Below are positions 1 through 7,967 of a stretch of 34,188 bases of DNA, piece by piece. The stretch is from Oscillibacter sp. UBA6647. GTDB taxonomy: Bacteria > Bacillota > Clostridia > Oscillospirales > Oscillospiraceae. Under the pieces are notes generated by a model. It did no database searches. It worked only from the letters and a program-made list of their open reading frames with translations, and had not been told where the DNA came from. The stretch covers positions 4,644 to 38,831 of the forward strand of contig DKLF01000118.1 in the NCBI GenBank assembly GCA_002455655.1, given 5' to 3'. The position numbers and the translations under genes are program-made. Each line of letters opens with the position of its first letter. The stretch's first letter is position 1.

Positions 1-20
1 TTTCGGGAAATTTCCCGAAA
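1..20. repeat. Perfect 20-bp palindrome downstream of purB
   Basis: The first 20 bases are identical to their own reverse complement, an 8-bp stem (TTTCGGGA/TCCCGAAA) around AATT. It lies 18 bases past the purB stop codon, so it is most simply the stem of a purB terminator. The bases that would hold the U-tract for the minus strand lie outside the window, so this cannot be confirmed. Confidence 0.5.
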
Positions 21-38
21 AGCACAGCCCGATGCCGG

Positions 39-1457
39 TCACAGGCTGATTTCAACACGCTCGCCGGAAGCCCCGGCAAAGGCGGGCCGCGCCTTCTCCA
101 AAAATGCCTCCACCTGCCGGGGGCACCGTCCGATGTAAAGAGTTGGGTCCAGCACCGCGGCGATTTCCTCTGCCGTCATGCCAAACATCGGCTCCCCTGC
201 CAGAAGCTCCAGCAAATTGCAGGGCTCGCCCTCCTTCATCCGGGTCGTGGCGGTCATGGAGCATTCCCGGATCACCTCGTGGAGCTGCTGGCGGTCGCCT
301 CCGCGCTTCACAGCCTCCATCATCAGGTTCTCCGTGGAAATAAAGGGCAGATATTCCCGCACCGCTTTGTCAACAATTTTTTCATTGACATGCAGACCGT
401 CTGTCACGTTGGCCATCAGGCGCAAAATCGCGTCGGCACACAAAAAGCCCTCAGGAAGAGAGATACGCCGGTTGGCGGAGTCGTCCAGCGTCCGCTCCAG
501 CCATTGTACGCTTGCGGTCATGGGGGCGTTCATGGCATCCGCCATCAAATAGCGGGAAAGAGAGCAGATGCGCTCCGCCCGCATGGGATTTCGCTTATAG
601 GGCATGGCGGAGGAACCGATCTGGTTCTTTTCAAAAGGTTCCTCAATCTGCCGGTCATGCTGCAACAAGCGCAGATCATTGGCAAAGCGATAGCAGCTCT
701 GGGCGATGGAGGAGAGCACATTTAAAATCCGGCTGTCCAGCTTTCTGGGATAGGTCTGCCCGCAGACGGCAAAGCACTCGCCAAAGCCGAAGGCGGCGCA
801 GAGCAGCCGGTTCATTTCGTCAACCTTTTCGCCGTCCCCGTCAAACAGGTCCAGAAAGCTTGCCTCCGTACCGGTAGTCCCCCGGCAGCCCAAAAATTTC
901 ATGCTTCTAAGAACAAAATCCAGCTCCTCCAAATCCGACAGCAAATCCTGCATCCAGAGGGTGGCCCGCTTGCCGACCGTCACAAGCTGGGCAGGCTGAT
1001 AATGGGTATAGCCCAGCGTGGGCATGGCCTTATACTTCTCGGCGAAACCGCCCAGATTTTCCAGTACCGCGCAAAGCTCTCCCCGGAGATAGTTCAGCCC
1101 GTCCCGGAAAATAATCAAATCCGCATTGTCGGTGACATAGCAGCTCGTGGCGCCCAGATGAATGATGCCCGCAGCGGAGGGCGCGGCCTGCCCAAAGGCA
1201 TACACATGGGCCATCACGTCGTGGCGAACCTCTTTTTCCCGCTGGGCGGCGCAGTCGTAGTCAATGTCGCTCACATGGGCGGCAAGCTCGTCCACCTGCG
1301 CCTGCGTGATGGGCAGGCCAAGGGTCCGCTCCGCCCGGGCCAGCTCCACCCACAGCTTTCGCCAGGTTTGAAACCGAGTGTCAGGGGAAAACAGGCGCAG
1401 CATATAGTTTGATGCATACCGCGACGCCAGAGGGGATTCATAGCGATCCTTGCTCAT
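39..1457 (-). CDS. purB: Adenylosuccinate lyase
   Basis: Cleaves adenylosuccinate to AMP plus fumarate and SAICAR to AICAR plus fumarate in cytosolic purine synthesis. The 472-residue product has the normal family length. It carries the fumarase/aspartase-superfamily signature GSSAMPYKRNP at about 281-291, whose serine loop holds the catalytic base. Other visible motifs are the TLGYTHYQPAQ segment near 147-157 (His152) and GATSCYVTDN near 102-111. The ATG is preceded by GTGAAAGG. It follows purA on the same strand after 98 bases, so the two steps from IMP to AMP sit together. A hairpin with a short U-run lies between them and could reduce purB relative to purA. Identification by motifs is firm. 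Confidence 0.97.
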   Translation of the reverse strand: MSKDRYESPLASRYASNYMLRLFSPDTRFQTWRKLWVELARAERTLGLPITQAQVDELAAHVSDIDYDCAAQREKEVRHDVMAHVYAFGQAAPSAAGIIHLGATSCYVTDNADLIIFRDGLNYLRGELCAVLENLGGFAEKYKAMPTLGYTHYQPAQLVTVGKRATLWMQDLLSDLEELDFVLRSMKFLGCRGTTGTEASFLDLFDGDGEKVDEMNRLLCAAFGFGECFAVCGQTYPRKLDSRILNVLSSIAQSCYRFANDLRLLQHDRQIEEPFEKNQIGSSAMPYKRNPMRAERICSLSRYLMADAMNAPMTASVQWLERTLDDSANRRISLPEGFLCADAILRLMANVTDGLHVNEKIVDKAVREYLPFISTENLMMEAVKRGGDRQQLHEVIRECSMTATTRMKEGEPCNLLELLAGEPMFGMTAEEIAAVLDPTLYIGRCPRQVEAFLEKARPAFAGASGERVEISL

Positions 1458-1484
1458 AGTGTGTCAGCCTTTCACAGTGAAGTC

Positions 1485-1518
1485 AGAAAGAGGGAGACGC
1501 CCGGAGGTCGTCTCCCTC
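1485..1518 (-). terminator. Intercistronic hairpin with short U-run between purA and purB
   Basis: On the minus strand a 10-bp stem GAGGGAGACG/CGTCTCCCTC (1509-1518 with 1490-1499) has a 9-base loop and is followed by TTTCT. This resembles a weak rho-independent terminator and would allow only partial readthrough from purA into purB. A smaller GCGGG/CCCGC hairpin lies just upstream of it, near 1529-1544. Confidence 0.55.
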
Positions 1519-1555
1519 CCCGGGGATACAGCGGGTTTCCCCGCAGATTTTGGTT

Positions 1556-2830
1556 TTACCGGATAACAATGGAGTCCCGCTCCGGGCCCACGGAGACATA
1601 GCCGATGCGGCATCCAATGGCCTTTTCCACCAGCAGCACATAGTCCTGCGCAGCCTTGGGCAAATCCTCCCACCGTCGCACACCGGAAATGTCGCACTTC
1701 CAGCCGTCCACATACTCCGTCACGGGCTTTGCCTTAGAGAGAATCGCCGGGAAGGGAAACGCGTCGGTCTGCTGTCCGTCCAGCTCATAGTGAGCACAAA
1801 CGGGGATTTTTTCCAGATAGCTCAGCACGTCCAGCTTGGTCAGGGCAATGTTCGTCGCGCCCTGCACCTCCACGCCATACCGCGTGGCCACCAGATCGAT
1901 GGGCCCCACCCGGCGGGGCCGACCGGTCTTCGCGCCGTATTCATTTCCGGCCTCCCGAAGCTGTTCGGCCTCCTCGCCAAACCACTCGCAGGTGAACGGC
2001 CCCTCTCCCACGCAGGAGGAATAGGCCTTCACCACGCCCACCACCTCGTCAATCTTTGCCCACGGCGCGCCGGAGCCCACGGGGGCATAGGCCGCGATGG
2101 CGTTGGAGGAGGTGGTGTAGGGATAAATACCGTAATCCAAGTCTCTTAGAGAGCCAAGCTGGGCCTCAAACAGGAAGCTCTTGCCCTGCGCCTGCGCTTC
2201 GCGCAGAAATGCGCCGGTGTCGCAGATAAAAGGCTTCAGCTTTTCGCCGAAGTCCCCAATCCAATTCATAAGCTCGTCCATGGTATAGGGCTTCGCCCCG
2301 TAGACCTTTTCAATGGTCAGGTTTTTCCACTCCAAAAGGGCGGAAAGGTGCTCCTTCAGCCGGGCGGGATACAAAAGCTCCCCCGCCTGAACGGTCTTCT
2401 TCTGGAATTTGTCAGAATAGAAGGGGGCAATGCCCTGCTTGGTGGAGCCGTATTTCTTGTCGGCAAGGCGCTGTTCCTCCAGCCCGTCCAGCAGGCGATG
2501 CCACGGCAGCAGCAAAGACGCCCGATCACTGATTTTCAAATTCTCCGGGGTGATGGACACGCCCTTGCTTCGGATGTCCTCCATCTCGGTCCACAGACTT
2601 TCGCAGTCCACGGCCACGCCGTTGCCCAAAATATTTACCACACCCGGGCGGAAAATACCGGAGGGCAGCAGGTGCAGAGCGAACTTGCCAAATTCGTTCA
2701 CCACGGTGTGCCCAGCGTTGCCGCCGCCCTGGTAGCGAATGACCACGTCGTAACGGTCGGTGATGAGGTCCACCATCCGACCCTTCCCCTCGTCGCCCCA
2801 GTTGATGCCTACAATCGCGCAGTTTGCCAT
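1556..2830 (-). CDS. purA: Adenylosuccinate synthetase
   Basis: Joins IMP and aspartate using GTP to give adenylosuccinate, the first committed step to AMP. The chosen ATG gives 424 residues beginning MANCAIVGINWGDEGKGR, with the family P-loop GDEGKG at about 12-17 and the GGGNAGHTV loop holding catalytic His41. The GRPRRVGPID segment in the C-terminal half binds nucleotide in known family members. The reading frame extends 41 codons further upstream, but the -10 box lies inside that extension. A GGGGAGG ribosome binding site also sits about 10 bases before the chosen start. purB follows downstream on the same strand. Motifs are complete and the assignment is secure. Confidence 0.97.
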   Translation of the reverse strand: MANCAIVGINWGDEGKGRMVDLITDRYDVVIRYQGGGNAGHTVVNEFGKFALHLLPSGIFRPGVVNILGNGVAVDCESLWTEMEDIRSKGVSITPENLKISDRASLLLPWHRLLDGLEEQRLADKKYGSTKQGIAPFYSDKFQKKTVQAGELLYPARLKEHLSALLEWKNLTIEKVYGAKPYTMDELMNWIGDFGEKLKPFICDTGAFLREAQAQGKSFLFEAQLGSLRDLDYGIYPYTTSSNAIAAYAPVGSGAPWAKIDEVVGVVKAYSSCVGEGPFTCEWFGEEAEQLREAGNEYGAKTGRPRRVGPIDLVATRYGVEVQGATNIALTKLDVLSYLEKIPVCAHYELDGQQTDAFPFPAILSKAKPVTEYVDGWKCDISGVRRWEDLPKAAQDYVLLVEKAIGCRIGYVSVGPERDSIVIR

Positions 2831-2903
2831 AGCGCCAGCCTCCCCAAACGTTTCATTTGTACCATCGGACAGGTCCTTTTTCAAAAGACCCGCAACCTTT
2901 TTA

Positions 2904-2932
2904 ATTATACAGAAGGCGCAGGCATAAGTAAA
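2904..2932 (-). promoter_or_regulatory. Promoter of purA-purB
   Basis: On the minus strand TTTACT (2932-2927) and a perfect TATAAT (2909-2904) are separated by exactly 17 bases, a good housekeeping sigma promoter. Transcription would start near 2897, giving a leader of about 67 bases before the purA ATG. No purine riboswitch core was recognised in that leader. Confidence 0.8.
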
Positions 2933-2953
2933 GGGTTCGTTTTTAATAGCCAC

Positions 2954-3224
2954 TATAAATTTCTGATATGCCTCTTATTCGGATGCTCTCCCGCCCTCTG
3001 CGCACAGCGGAATGCAGGATTCCTCCCGGCGGTCCGAAGCCGCACGCCCATTGTACCCCTCTGGGTCAGCAAAGTAAACCGTTTCCCCGCGCTTTCCGGT
3101 GAAAAAAGGGGCATCGGCGCTTTTCAAGCGGCGTGGTTTGTGGTAGAATGTCCGCGTTGTGGACATTTTATCTGATTTAGGTCATTTTTCCTGTCCCTGT
3201 GGGGACCATTGAAAAGCATGACAT
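2954..3224. other. Intergenic region between purA and the DUF1846 gene
   Basis: This stretch separates the divergent purA and DUF1846 genes and has no convincing gene. A 63-codon minus-strand frame (2975-3166) lacks a ribosome binding site. A small hairpin AATGTCC/GGACATT lies at 3147-3167. GGGGACCATTG at 3201-3211 recurs exactly at 3291-3301, where it forms part of the DUF1846 ribosome binding region. Confidence 0.5.
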
Positions 3225-3256
3225 ATTTTACCGCAAACTTTTGTTTGCGGTAAAAT
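3225..3256. repeat. 14-bp perfect inverted repeat overlapping a -35 box
   Basis: ATTTTACCGCAAAC (3225-3238) is followed by TTTT and then its exact reverse complement (3243-3256). It lacks a following U-run on either strand, so a terminator is unlikely. It overlaps the -35 element of the promoter proposed for the DUF1846 gene, the position expected of a repressor operator. The binding protein is unknown. Confidence 0.6.
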
Positions 3257-3271
3257 TCGGATTGATATAAA
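3244..3271 (+). promoter_or_regulatory. Candidate promoter of the DUF1846 gene
   Basis: TTTGCG (3244-3249) and TATAAA (3266-3271) are 16 bases apart, 31 bases before the DUF1846 start codon. The -35 lies within the right arm of the inverted repeat at 3225-3256. It is a moderate match, chosen because the intergenic sequence offers nothing better. Confidence 0.45.
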
Positions 3272-3302
3272 TTTAGGGCGATAAGCGGAGGGGGACCATT
3301 GT

Positions 3303-4787
3303 ATGGTAAACATTGGATTTGACAACGAGTTATATTTAAAGCTCCAGTCGGAGCATATTCGCCGCCGAATCGGTGATTTTGGAGGAAAGCTGTACCTGGA
3401 ATTCGGGGGAAAGCTGTTTGACGATTACCACGCCTCCCGGGTGCTGCCGGGCTTTGCGCCGGACAGCAAGGTGCGGATGCTCCAGCAATTGGCGGCGGAC
3501 GTGGAAATTGTCATCGCCATTGCGGCGGGAGATATCGAGAAGAATAAAATCCGGGGAGATCTGGGTATCCCTTATGATGAGGATGTGCTCCGCCTGATCG
3601 ACAGCTTCCATTCCCTCGGGCTGTACGTGGGCAGCGTGGTCATCACCCGCTGGGAGGGACAAGTCGCCGCGCAGGCCTTCCGCCGCCGGTTGGAGACTCT
3701 TGGCGTGCGGTGCTTTTTGCACTATCCCATTCCGGGCTATCCTTCGGATGTGGATCGCATTGTCAGCGACGAAGGGCTGGGGGAAAACGACTATATAGAA
3801 ACCACCCGCTCTTTGGTGGTGGTGACGGCTCCCGGCCCCGGCAGCGGGAAAATGGCCACCTGCCTCAGCCAGCTATACCATGAGAATCAGCGGGGCGTGC
3901 AGGCAGGCTATGCAAAATTTGAAACCTTCCCCATCTGGAACCTGCCCTTAAAGCACCCGGTAAATCTGGCTTACGAAGCCGCCACGGCGGACCTGTCCGA
4001 CGTGAACATGATTGACCCCTTCCATCTGGAGGCTTACGGAACCACAGCGGTGAACTACAATCGGGACGTGGAGATTTTCCCCGTGCTGGACGCCATGTTC
4101 CGCCGCCTTCAGGGAACCTCTCCTTATAAATCCCCCACGGACATGGGCGTAAATCAGGCGGGCAACTGCATCGTGGATGACGAGGCCTGCCGGTTTGCCT
4201 CCCGGCGGGAAATTCTTCGCCGGTTTTATGCCGCAGAAGCGGACGAGGCCCGGGGCCGGGGCGACGCGGAAACCGTGCGCAAGCTGAAGCTTCTGATGAA
4301 TCAGGCGGACGTAACGCCGGAGCTTTGCCCCGCCGTGGGCGCGGCCCTCGCCAAAGCCGAGGCCACCGGCGCACCCGCCGGAGCCATGGAGCTGAGCGAC
4401 GGACGCATTATCACCGGCAAAACCTCCGCCACGCTGGGGGCCGCGTCGGCCCTGCTTTTAAACGCATTGAAAGCGCTGGGCGGTATTGGCGATCAGTTTG
4501 AACTGATTTCCTCTCAGGTGCTGGAGCCGGTGTGCCGCCTGAAAACGGAGTATCTTGCCCACCGCAATCCCCGCCTGCATACCGACGAGGTGCTGCTGGC
4601 CCTGACCATTTCCGCCCTGACCAATCCTCTGGCGGAGCTGGCCCAGCAGCAGCTTCCCAAGCTGCGGGATGCAGAGGCCCATTTCACCGTGATTCTCTCC
4701 CCCGTGGACGAGCAGCTTTTGCGCCGGCTGGGCATTCAGGTGAGCTGCGAACCGAAATTCGGCAGTGGAAAGCTGTATCACAAATAA
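3303..4787 (+). CDS. UPF0371/DUF1846 family protein
   Basis: A 494-residue protein of the conserved DUF1846 (UPF0371) family, common in Firmicutes. The family has known structures but its cellular role is not established as far as I know. The start MVNIGFDNELYLKLQSEHI, the EFGGKLFDDYHASRVLPG block near 33-50 and the AIAAGDIEKNKIRGD segment near 72-86 are family hallmarks. APGPGSGKMA near 176-185 resembles a phosphate-binding loop with Lys183, and CLSQLYHEN follows it. No signal peptide or membrane segment is visible, so it should be cytosolic. The ATG has a GGAGGGG ribosome binding site 8 bases upstream. It is divergent from purA; tex lies downstream. Family assignment is strong, function unknown. 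Confidence 0.9.
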   Translation: MVNIGFDNELYLKLQSEHIRRRIGDFGGKLYLEFGGKLFDDYHASRVLPGFAPDSKVRMLQQLAADVEIVIAIAAGDIEKNKIRGDLGIPYDEDVLRLIDSFHSLGLYVGSVVITRWEGQVAAQAFRRRLETLGVRCFLHYPIPGYPSDVDRIVSDEGLGENDYIETTRSLVVVTAPGPGSGKMATCLSQLYHENQRGVQAGYAKFETFPIWNLPLKHPVNLAYEAATADLSDVNMIDPFHLEAYGTTAVNYNRDVEIFPVLDAMFRRLQGTSPYKSPTDMGVNQAGNCIVDDEACRFASRREILRRFYAAEADEARGRGDAETVRKLKLLMNQADVTPELCPAVGAALAKAEATGAPAGAMELSDGRIITGKTSATLGAASALLLNALKALGGIGDQFELISSQVLEPVCRLKTEYLAHRNPRLHTDEVLLALTISALTNPLAELAQQQLPKLRDAEAHFTVILSPVDEQLLRRLGIQVSCEPKFGSGKLYHK

Positions 4788-4797
4788 GCGCATCCTT

Positions 4798-4829
4798 ACA
4801 GGCGCTTCTTCGCAGGGAGAAGCGCCTGT
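4798..4829. repeat. 12-bp hairpin after the DUF1846 gene
   Basis: ACAGGCGCTTCT (4798-4809) pairs perfectly with AGAAGCGCCTGT (4818-4829) around an 8-base loop, 11 bases past the DUF1846 stop. It is strong enough to end transcription but no U-run follows on the plus strand. It may instead protect the 3' end of the message or act as a weak terminator. Confidence 0.5.
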
Positions 4830-4842
4830 GCTGGTGAACCGC

Positions 4843-4870
4843 GCATGCCGCCCCGAAAAGGACGGCATGC
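4843..4870. repeat. 8-bp hairpin in the leader before tex
   Basis: GCATGCCG (4843-4850) pairs with CGGCATGC (4863-4870) around a 12-base loop. It sits 65 bases before the tex start and after the hairpin at 4798-4829. No U-run follows and no function can be assigned. Confidence 0.35.
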
Positions 4871-4934
4871 CAAGCCAGACAATCCAACGGGGCGCGTAGC
4901 ACCCCTGCAAAAACGTTTTTGGAAGGGACACTTT

Positions 4935-7094
4935 ATGGAGATCATTCAACTTTTGGCGGAGGAACTGAATCAGGACCCCCGGTATGTGGAAAATGTGGTA
5001 AAGCTGATCGACGAGGGGAACACCATCCCTTTCATCGCCCGCTATCGCAAGGAACTGCACGGCGCCATGGACGACACGGTGCTTCGGACGCTGGATGAGC
5101 GGCTGACCTACCTCCGGGGTCTTGCCGAGCGGCGCGAAACGGTGAAAGCCGCCATTTCGGAGCAGGGCAAGCTGACGGAGGCACTTTCCTCCGCCATCGA
5201 CGGGGCAAAGACCCTTGCAGAGGTGGAGGACCTCTACCGACCCTATAAGCAAAAGCGCCGCACCCGGGCCACCATCGCAAAGGAAAAAGGGCTGGAGCCC
5301 CTTGCCCTGCTGCTGTACGCGCAGGGGCGGGACTGCCCTGACCCGCTGGAAGCCGCCGCAGCGTATATTGATGCGGAAAAGGGCGTTGAAACGGCAGAGG
5401 ACGCCCTTGCGGGCGCGTCGGACATTGTGGCGGAGCTTGTGAGCGACGACGCGGAGGTACGAAAGGTCCTGCGGGGCTTTCTTTTGCGGCAGGCCAGCCT
5501 GCGCAGCACGGCGGCCACGGCGGAGGACACGGTTTACCGCCTGTATTACGATTTCACCCAAGCAATCGCCCGGATGCAGGGACATCAGATTCTGGCCGTC
5601 AACCGGGGCGAACGGGAGGGCATGCTGAAGGTGGGTCTGGAGCTGGACCGGGAAGCCGCGCTGGTGACGCTGCGCCGTCAGGTGGTGCGCCCCGGCTCCG
5701 CCGCAAACGCCTTTGTCCGCGCCGCCGCGGACGACGCATGGGACCGGCTACTGTACCCCTCGTTGGAGCGTGAAATTCGCGGTCAGCTTACTGACCGGGC
5801 CGCCGAGGGGGCCATCGGTCAGTTTGCCTTGAACTTAAAACCTCTTTTGATGCAGCCGCCGGTGAAGGGCCGCGTCACCATGGGGCTGGACCCGGGATAC
5901 CGCAACGGCTGTAAAGTGGCAATCGTGGACGGTACCGGCAAGGTGCTGGACACCGCCGTGGTCTACCCCACCTTTGGCGAGCGCCAGAAAAACGAAGCAA
6001 TTGCCAAGCTTTCGGGCATGGCGGTCACTTATGGCGTGGAGCACATCGCCATCGGCAACGGCACCGCCAGCCGGGAGACGGAGCAGATGGCCGTGGAGCT
6101 GATTCAAAAGCTTTCGGACATGGGCCGCCGCCTCAGCTATATGATCGTGTCCGAGGCGGGGGCCTCGGTGTATTCCGCATCCAAGCTGGCGGCAGAGGAA
6201 TTTCCCCAGTACGACGTGAACCTTCGCTCCGCCGTGTCCATCGCCCGGCGGCTTCAGGACCCTCTAGCGGAACTGGTGAAAATCGACCCCAAGGCCATCG
6301 GCGTGGGCCAATACCAGCACGACTGCCCGCAAAAGCAGTTGGACGAAGCGCTGGGCGCGGTGGTGGAGGACTGCGTAAACGCCGTGGGCGTGGACGTAAA
6401 CACCGCGTCCGCGTCGCTTCTGGGCTATGTGGCAGGGCTGACCGGCTCCACCGCCAAAAACGTGGTAAAATACCGGGAGGAGAACGGCGTGTTTACCGCC
6501 CGGAAGCAGATTTTAAAGGTATCAAAGCTGGGTCCCAAGGCCTTTGAGCAGTGCGCAGGCTTTTTGCGGGTGCCGGAGAGCGCCAACGTGCTGGACAACA
6601 CCGCCGTCCATCCCGAGAGCTACGCCGCCGCGGAAAAGCTGCTCAAGATCACCGGCTATACACTGGAGGATGTTTCTGCCGGTGCACTGGGGGACCTGCC
6701 GAATCGCCTGAAAGCCTATGGCGAGGAGAAGGCGGCGGCAGAGTGCGGCGTGGGCGTGCCCACGCTGCGGGACGTGGCATCGGAGCTGCAAAAGCCGGGC
6801 CGGGACCCCCGGGACGAGCTGCCCAAGCCGGTTTTGCGAACAGACGTGATGGATATCAAGGACCTGCGCCCCGGCATGGTCCTCACCGGCACGGTGCGAA
6901 ACGTCATCGACTTCGGCGCGTTTGTGGACATCGGCGTCCACCAGGACGGGCTGGTCCATGTGTCCCAAGTCAGTGACCGCTTTATCCGCCACCCCTCCGA
7001 AGCCGTATCCGTCGGCGACGTGGTAAAGGTGGTGGTGCTGGAAGTGGAGGAAAAGAAAAAACGGATCTCCCTTTCCATGAAGCAGGCAAAATAA
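4935..7094 (+). CDS. tex: Tex-like RNA-binding transcription accessory protein
   Basis: A 719-residue member of the Tex family, nucleic-acid-binding proteins related to the yeast elongation factor Spt6. Domains in order: the helical Tex N-terminal region (about 1-190); a YqgF/RNase H-like domain from about 314 with TMGLDPGYRNGCK; a helix-hairpin-helix region (about 490-545, LLGYVAGLTGSTAKN and the following VSKLGPKAFEQCAGF); and a C-terminal S1 RNA-binding domain (about 644-715, GMVLTGTVRNVIDFGAFVDI). The frame opens 30 codons earlier. I chose the ATG at 4935 because the family begins with this MEIIQLLAEEL-like segment and GGAAGGGA precedes it. A small metallopeptidase gene follows after 35 bases. 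The gene is complete and the identification is secure. Confidence 0.96.
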   Translation: MEIIQLLAEELNQDPRYVENVVKLIDEGNTIPFIARYRKELHGAMDDTVLRTLDERLTYLRGLAERRETVKAAISEQGKLTEALSSAIDGAKTLAEVEDLYRPYKQKRRTRATIAKEKGLEPLALLLYAQGRDCPDPLEAAAAYIDAEKGVETAEDALAGASDIVAELVSDDAEVRKVLRGFLLRQASLRSTAATAEDTVYRLYYDFTQAIARMQGHQILAVNRGEREGMLKVGLELDREAALVTLRRQVVRPGSAANAFVRAAADDAWDRLLYPSLEREIRGQLTDRAAEGAIGQFALNLKPLLMQPPVKGRVTMGLDPGYRNGCKVAIVDGTGKVLDTAVVYPTFGERQKNEAIAKLSGMAVTYGVEHIAIGNGTASRETEQMAVELIQKLSDMGRRLSYMIVSEAGASVYSASKLAAEEFPQYDVNLRSAVSIARRLQDPLAELVKIDPKAIGVGQYQHDCPQKQLDEALGAVVEDCVNAVGVDVNTASASLLGYVAGLTGSTAKNVVKYREENGVFTARKQILKVSKLGPKAFEQCAGFLRVPESANVLDNTAVHPESYAAAEKLLKITGYTLEDVSAGALGDLPNRLKAYGEEKAAAECGVGVPTLRDVASELQKPGRDPRDELPKPVLRTDVMDIKDLRPGMVLTGTVRNVIDFGAFVDIGVHQDGLVHVSQVSDRFIRHPSEAVSVGDVVKVVVLEVEEKKKRISLSMKQAK

Positions 7095-7129
7095 TTCGGT
7101 GGCAGGCAAACCGACAAGGGGGATGTTCC

Positions 7130-7573
7130 ATGAAGCTATTGACCTTTGACGAAACGGGGGACCTGCTGGACCGCATCGCCGAGCAGTTCCCCCAAGCCCT
7201 GTTTCAGGGCCTCAACGGCGGTGTAAATCTGCTGGAGGAGGCTTTGGAGGACCCGGAGTTTCCCGGCGGCGAGCTGTATATCATGGGCCAGTTCTGCGAC
7301 GACTGCCTTGGAAAATACATTGACCTTTATTACGGCTCCTTTGCCGCCCTTGCAACGCTTGAGGACTGGACGGAGAAAGACTGGGAGGACGAGCTTTGGA
7401 CCACCCTCTCCCACGAGCTGACCCACCATATGGAGGGTCTTGGCGGCCTTCACGCGCTGGACGACCGGGATGAGGAGGAAATGGCGGAGTTTCGCCGGGA
7501 ATATGAGGCGAGGGCAAAACTCGCCTCTCGATCCGCCGAAGAGAACGGAGACACTTCCATGCAACAGCCCTGA
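7130..7573 (+). CDS. Small zincin-like metallopeptidase family protein
   Basis: A 147-residue soluble protein with a zinc-binding HELTHH motif (His95, Glu96, His99) followed by acidic LHALDDRDEEE, which fits the zincin_1 metallopeptidase family of small bacterial proteins. In this family the HExxH histidines bind zinc and the glutamate is catalytic; the natural substrate is not known to me. There is no signal peptide or membrane segment, so it should act in the cytoplasm. The ATG has an AAGGGGGA ribosome binding site. It lies 35 bases after tex and is probably cotranscribed, with a strong terminator just downstream. Whether it is an active protease cannot be told from sequence. Confidence 0.82.
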   Translation: MKLLTFDETGDLLDRIAEQFPQALFQGLNGGVNLLEEALEDPEFPGGELYIMGQFCDDCLGKYIDLYYGSFAALATLEDWTEKDWEDELWTTLSHELTHHMEGLGGLHALDDRDEEEMAEFRREYEARAKLASRSAEENGDTSMQQP

Positions 7574-7608
7574 CGCCAGCTTTAGAACCCACGCCGCTTT
7601 TTCAAGAA

Positions 7609-7656
7609 AGACGGGGCAGTTCCGGTATGTCTTGCCGGATCTCCCCGTCTCTTTTT
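7609..7656 (+). terminator. Rho-independent terminator after the metallopeptidase gene
   Basis: AGACGGGG (7609-7616) pairs with CCCCGTCT (7643-7650). An inner CCGG/CCGG pairing lies between them, and CTTTTT follows directly. It ends the DUF1846-tex-metallopeptidase block. Confidence 0.85.
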
Positions 7657-7660
7657 CCGC

Positions 7661-7776
7661 AACAAAAGAGGAACGCGCACCGCTTTGAACCGCCCCCTGC
7701 CTCAGATCAGGATCTATACATCCGACCTATTTTTAAATTTTTGTCCTTCGTATTGAACTCTGCCTTTTACCTCCGC
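7661..7776. other. Intergenic spacer before the gntR promoter
   Basis: No gene is supported here. It holds a run of A/T (TATTTTTAAATTTTTGTCC near 7728-7746) upstream of the gntR promoter, which could serve as an AT-rich upstream element. Confidence 0.4.
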
Positions 7777-7805
7777 TTGTAAAAATCTGTCTGACATATT
7801 ATAAT
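7777..7805 (+). promoter_or_regulatory. Promoter of the GntR-family regulator
   Basis: TTGTAA (7777-7782) and a perfect TATAAT (7800-7805) are 17 bases apart. The predicted transcript has an unusually long leader of about 155 bases before the start codon at 7968. Confidence 0.78.
7785..7799. promoter_or_regulatory. Candidate GntR/FCD operator in the promoter spacer
   Basis: The 15-mer ATCTGTCTGACATAT is palindromic around CTG except for one pair (TGT-CTG-ACA core). It lies exactly between the -35 and -10 boxes. FCD-type GntR proteins commonly bind short operators with a GT-N3-AC core, which this contains. Occupancy would block RNA polymerase, implying autorepression. A TTTGTCTG half-site recurs upstream of dctP and the isomerase gene. 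Confidence 0.55.
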
Positions 7806-7967
7806 AACTGCGATAACAGGTATAACCAGTGACGGCGTCGCCGTCTGCCCAGCATCTTTCGCCTGCCGCCGTTTTTTGTGGAACAGGCAGGCCGCAGCAA
7901 ACACCTCGGCGTTCCGATACCGCACTGCGCAGCGCACAGTCCAAAGGAAATTCAAGGAGGAATCAAG

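Noticed and set aside
2975..3166. 63-codon minus-strand frame between purA and the DUF1846 gene
   Set aside because: It has no ribosome binding site before its ATG, no recognisable domain and lies upstream of the purA promoter. I do not list it as a gene.
4458..5585. 375-codon minus-strand frame opposite the DUF1846 and tex genes
   Set aside because: It is a GC-rich shadow frame antisense to two clearly conserved genes, with no family features.
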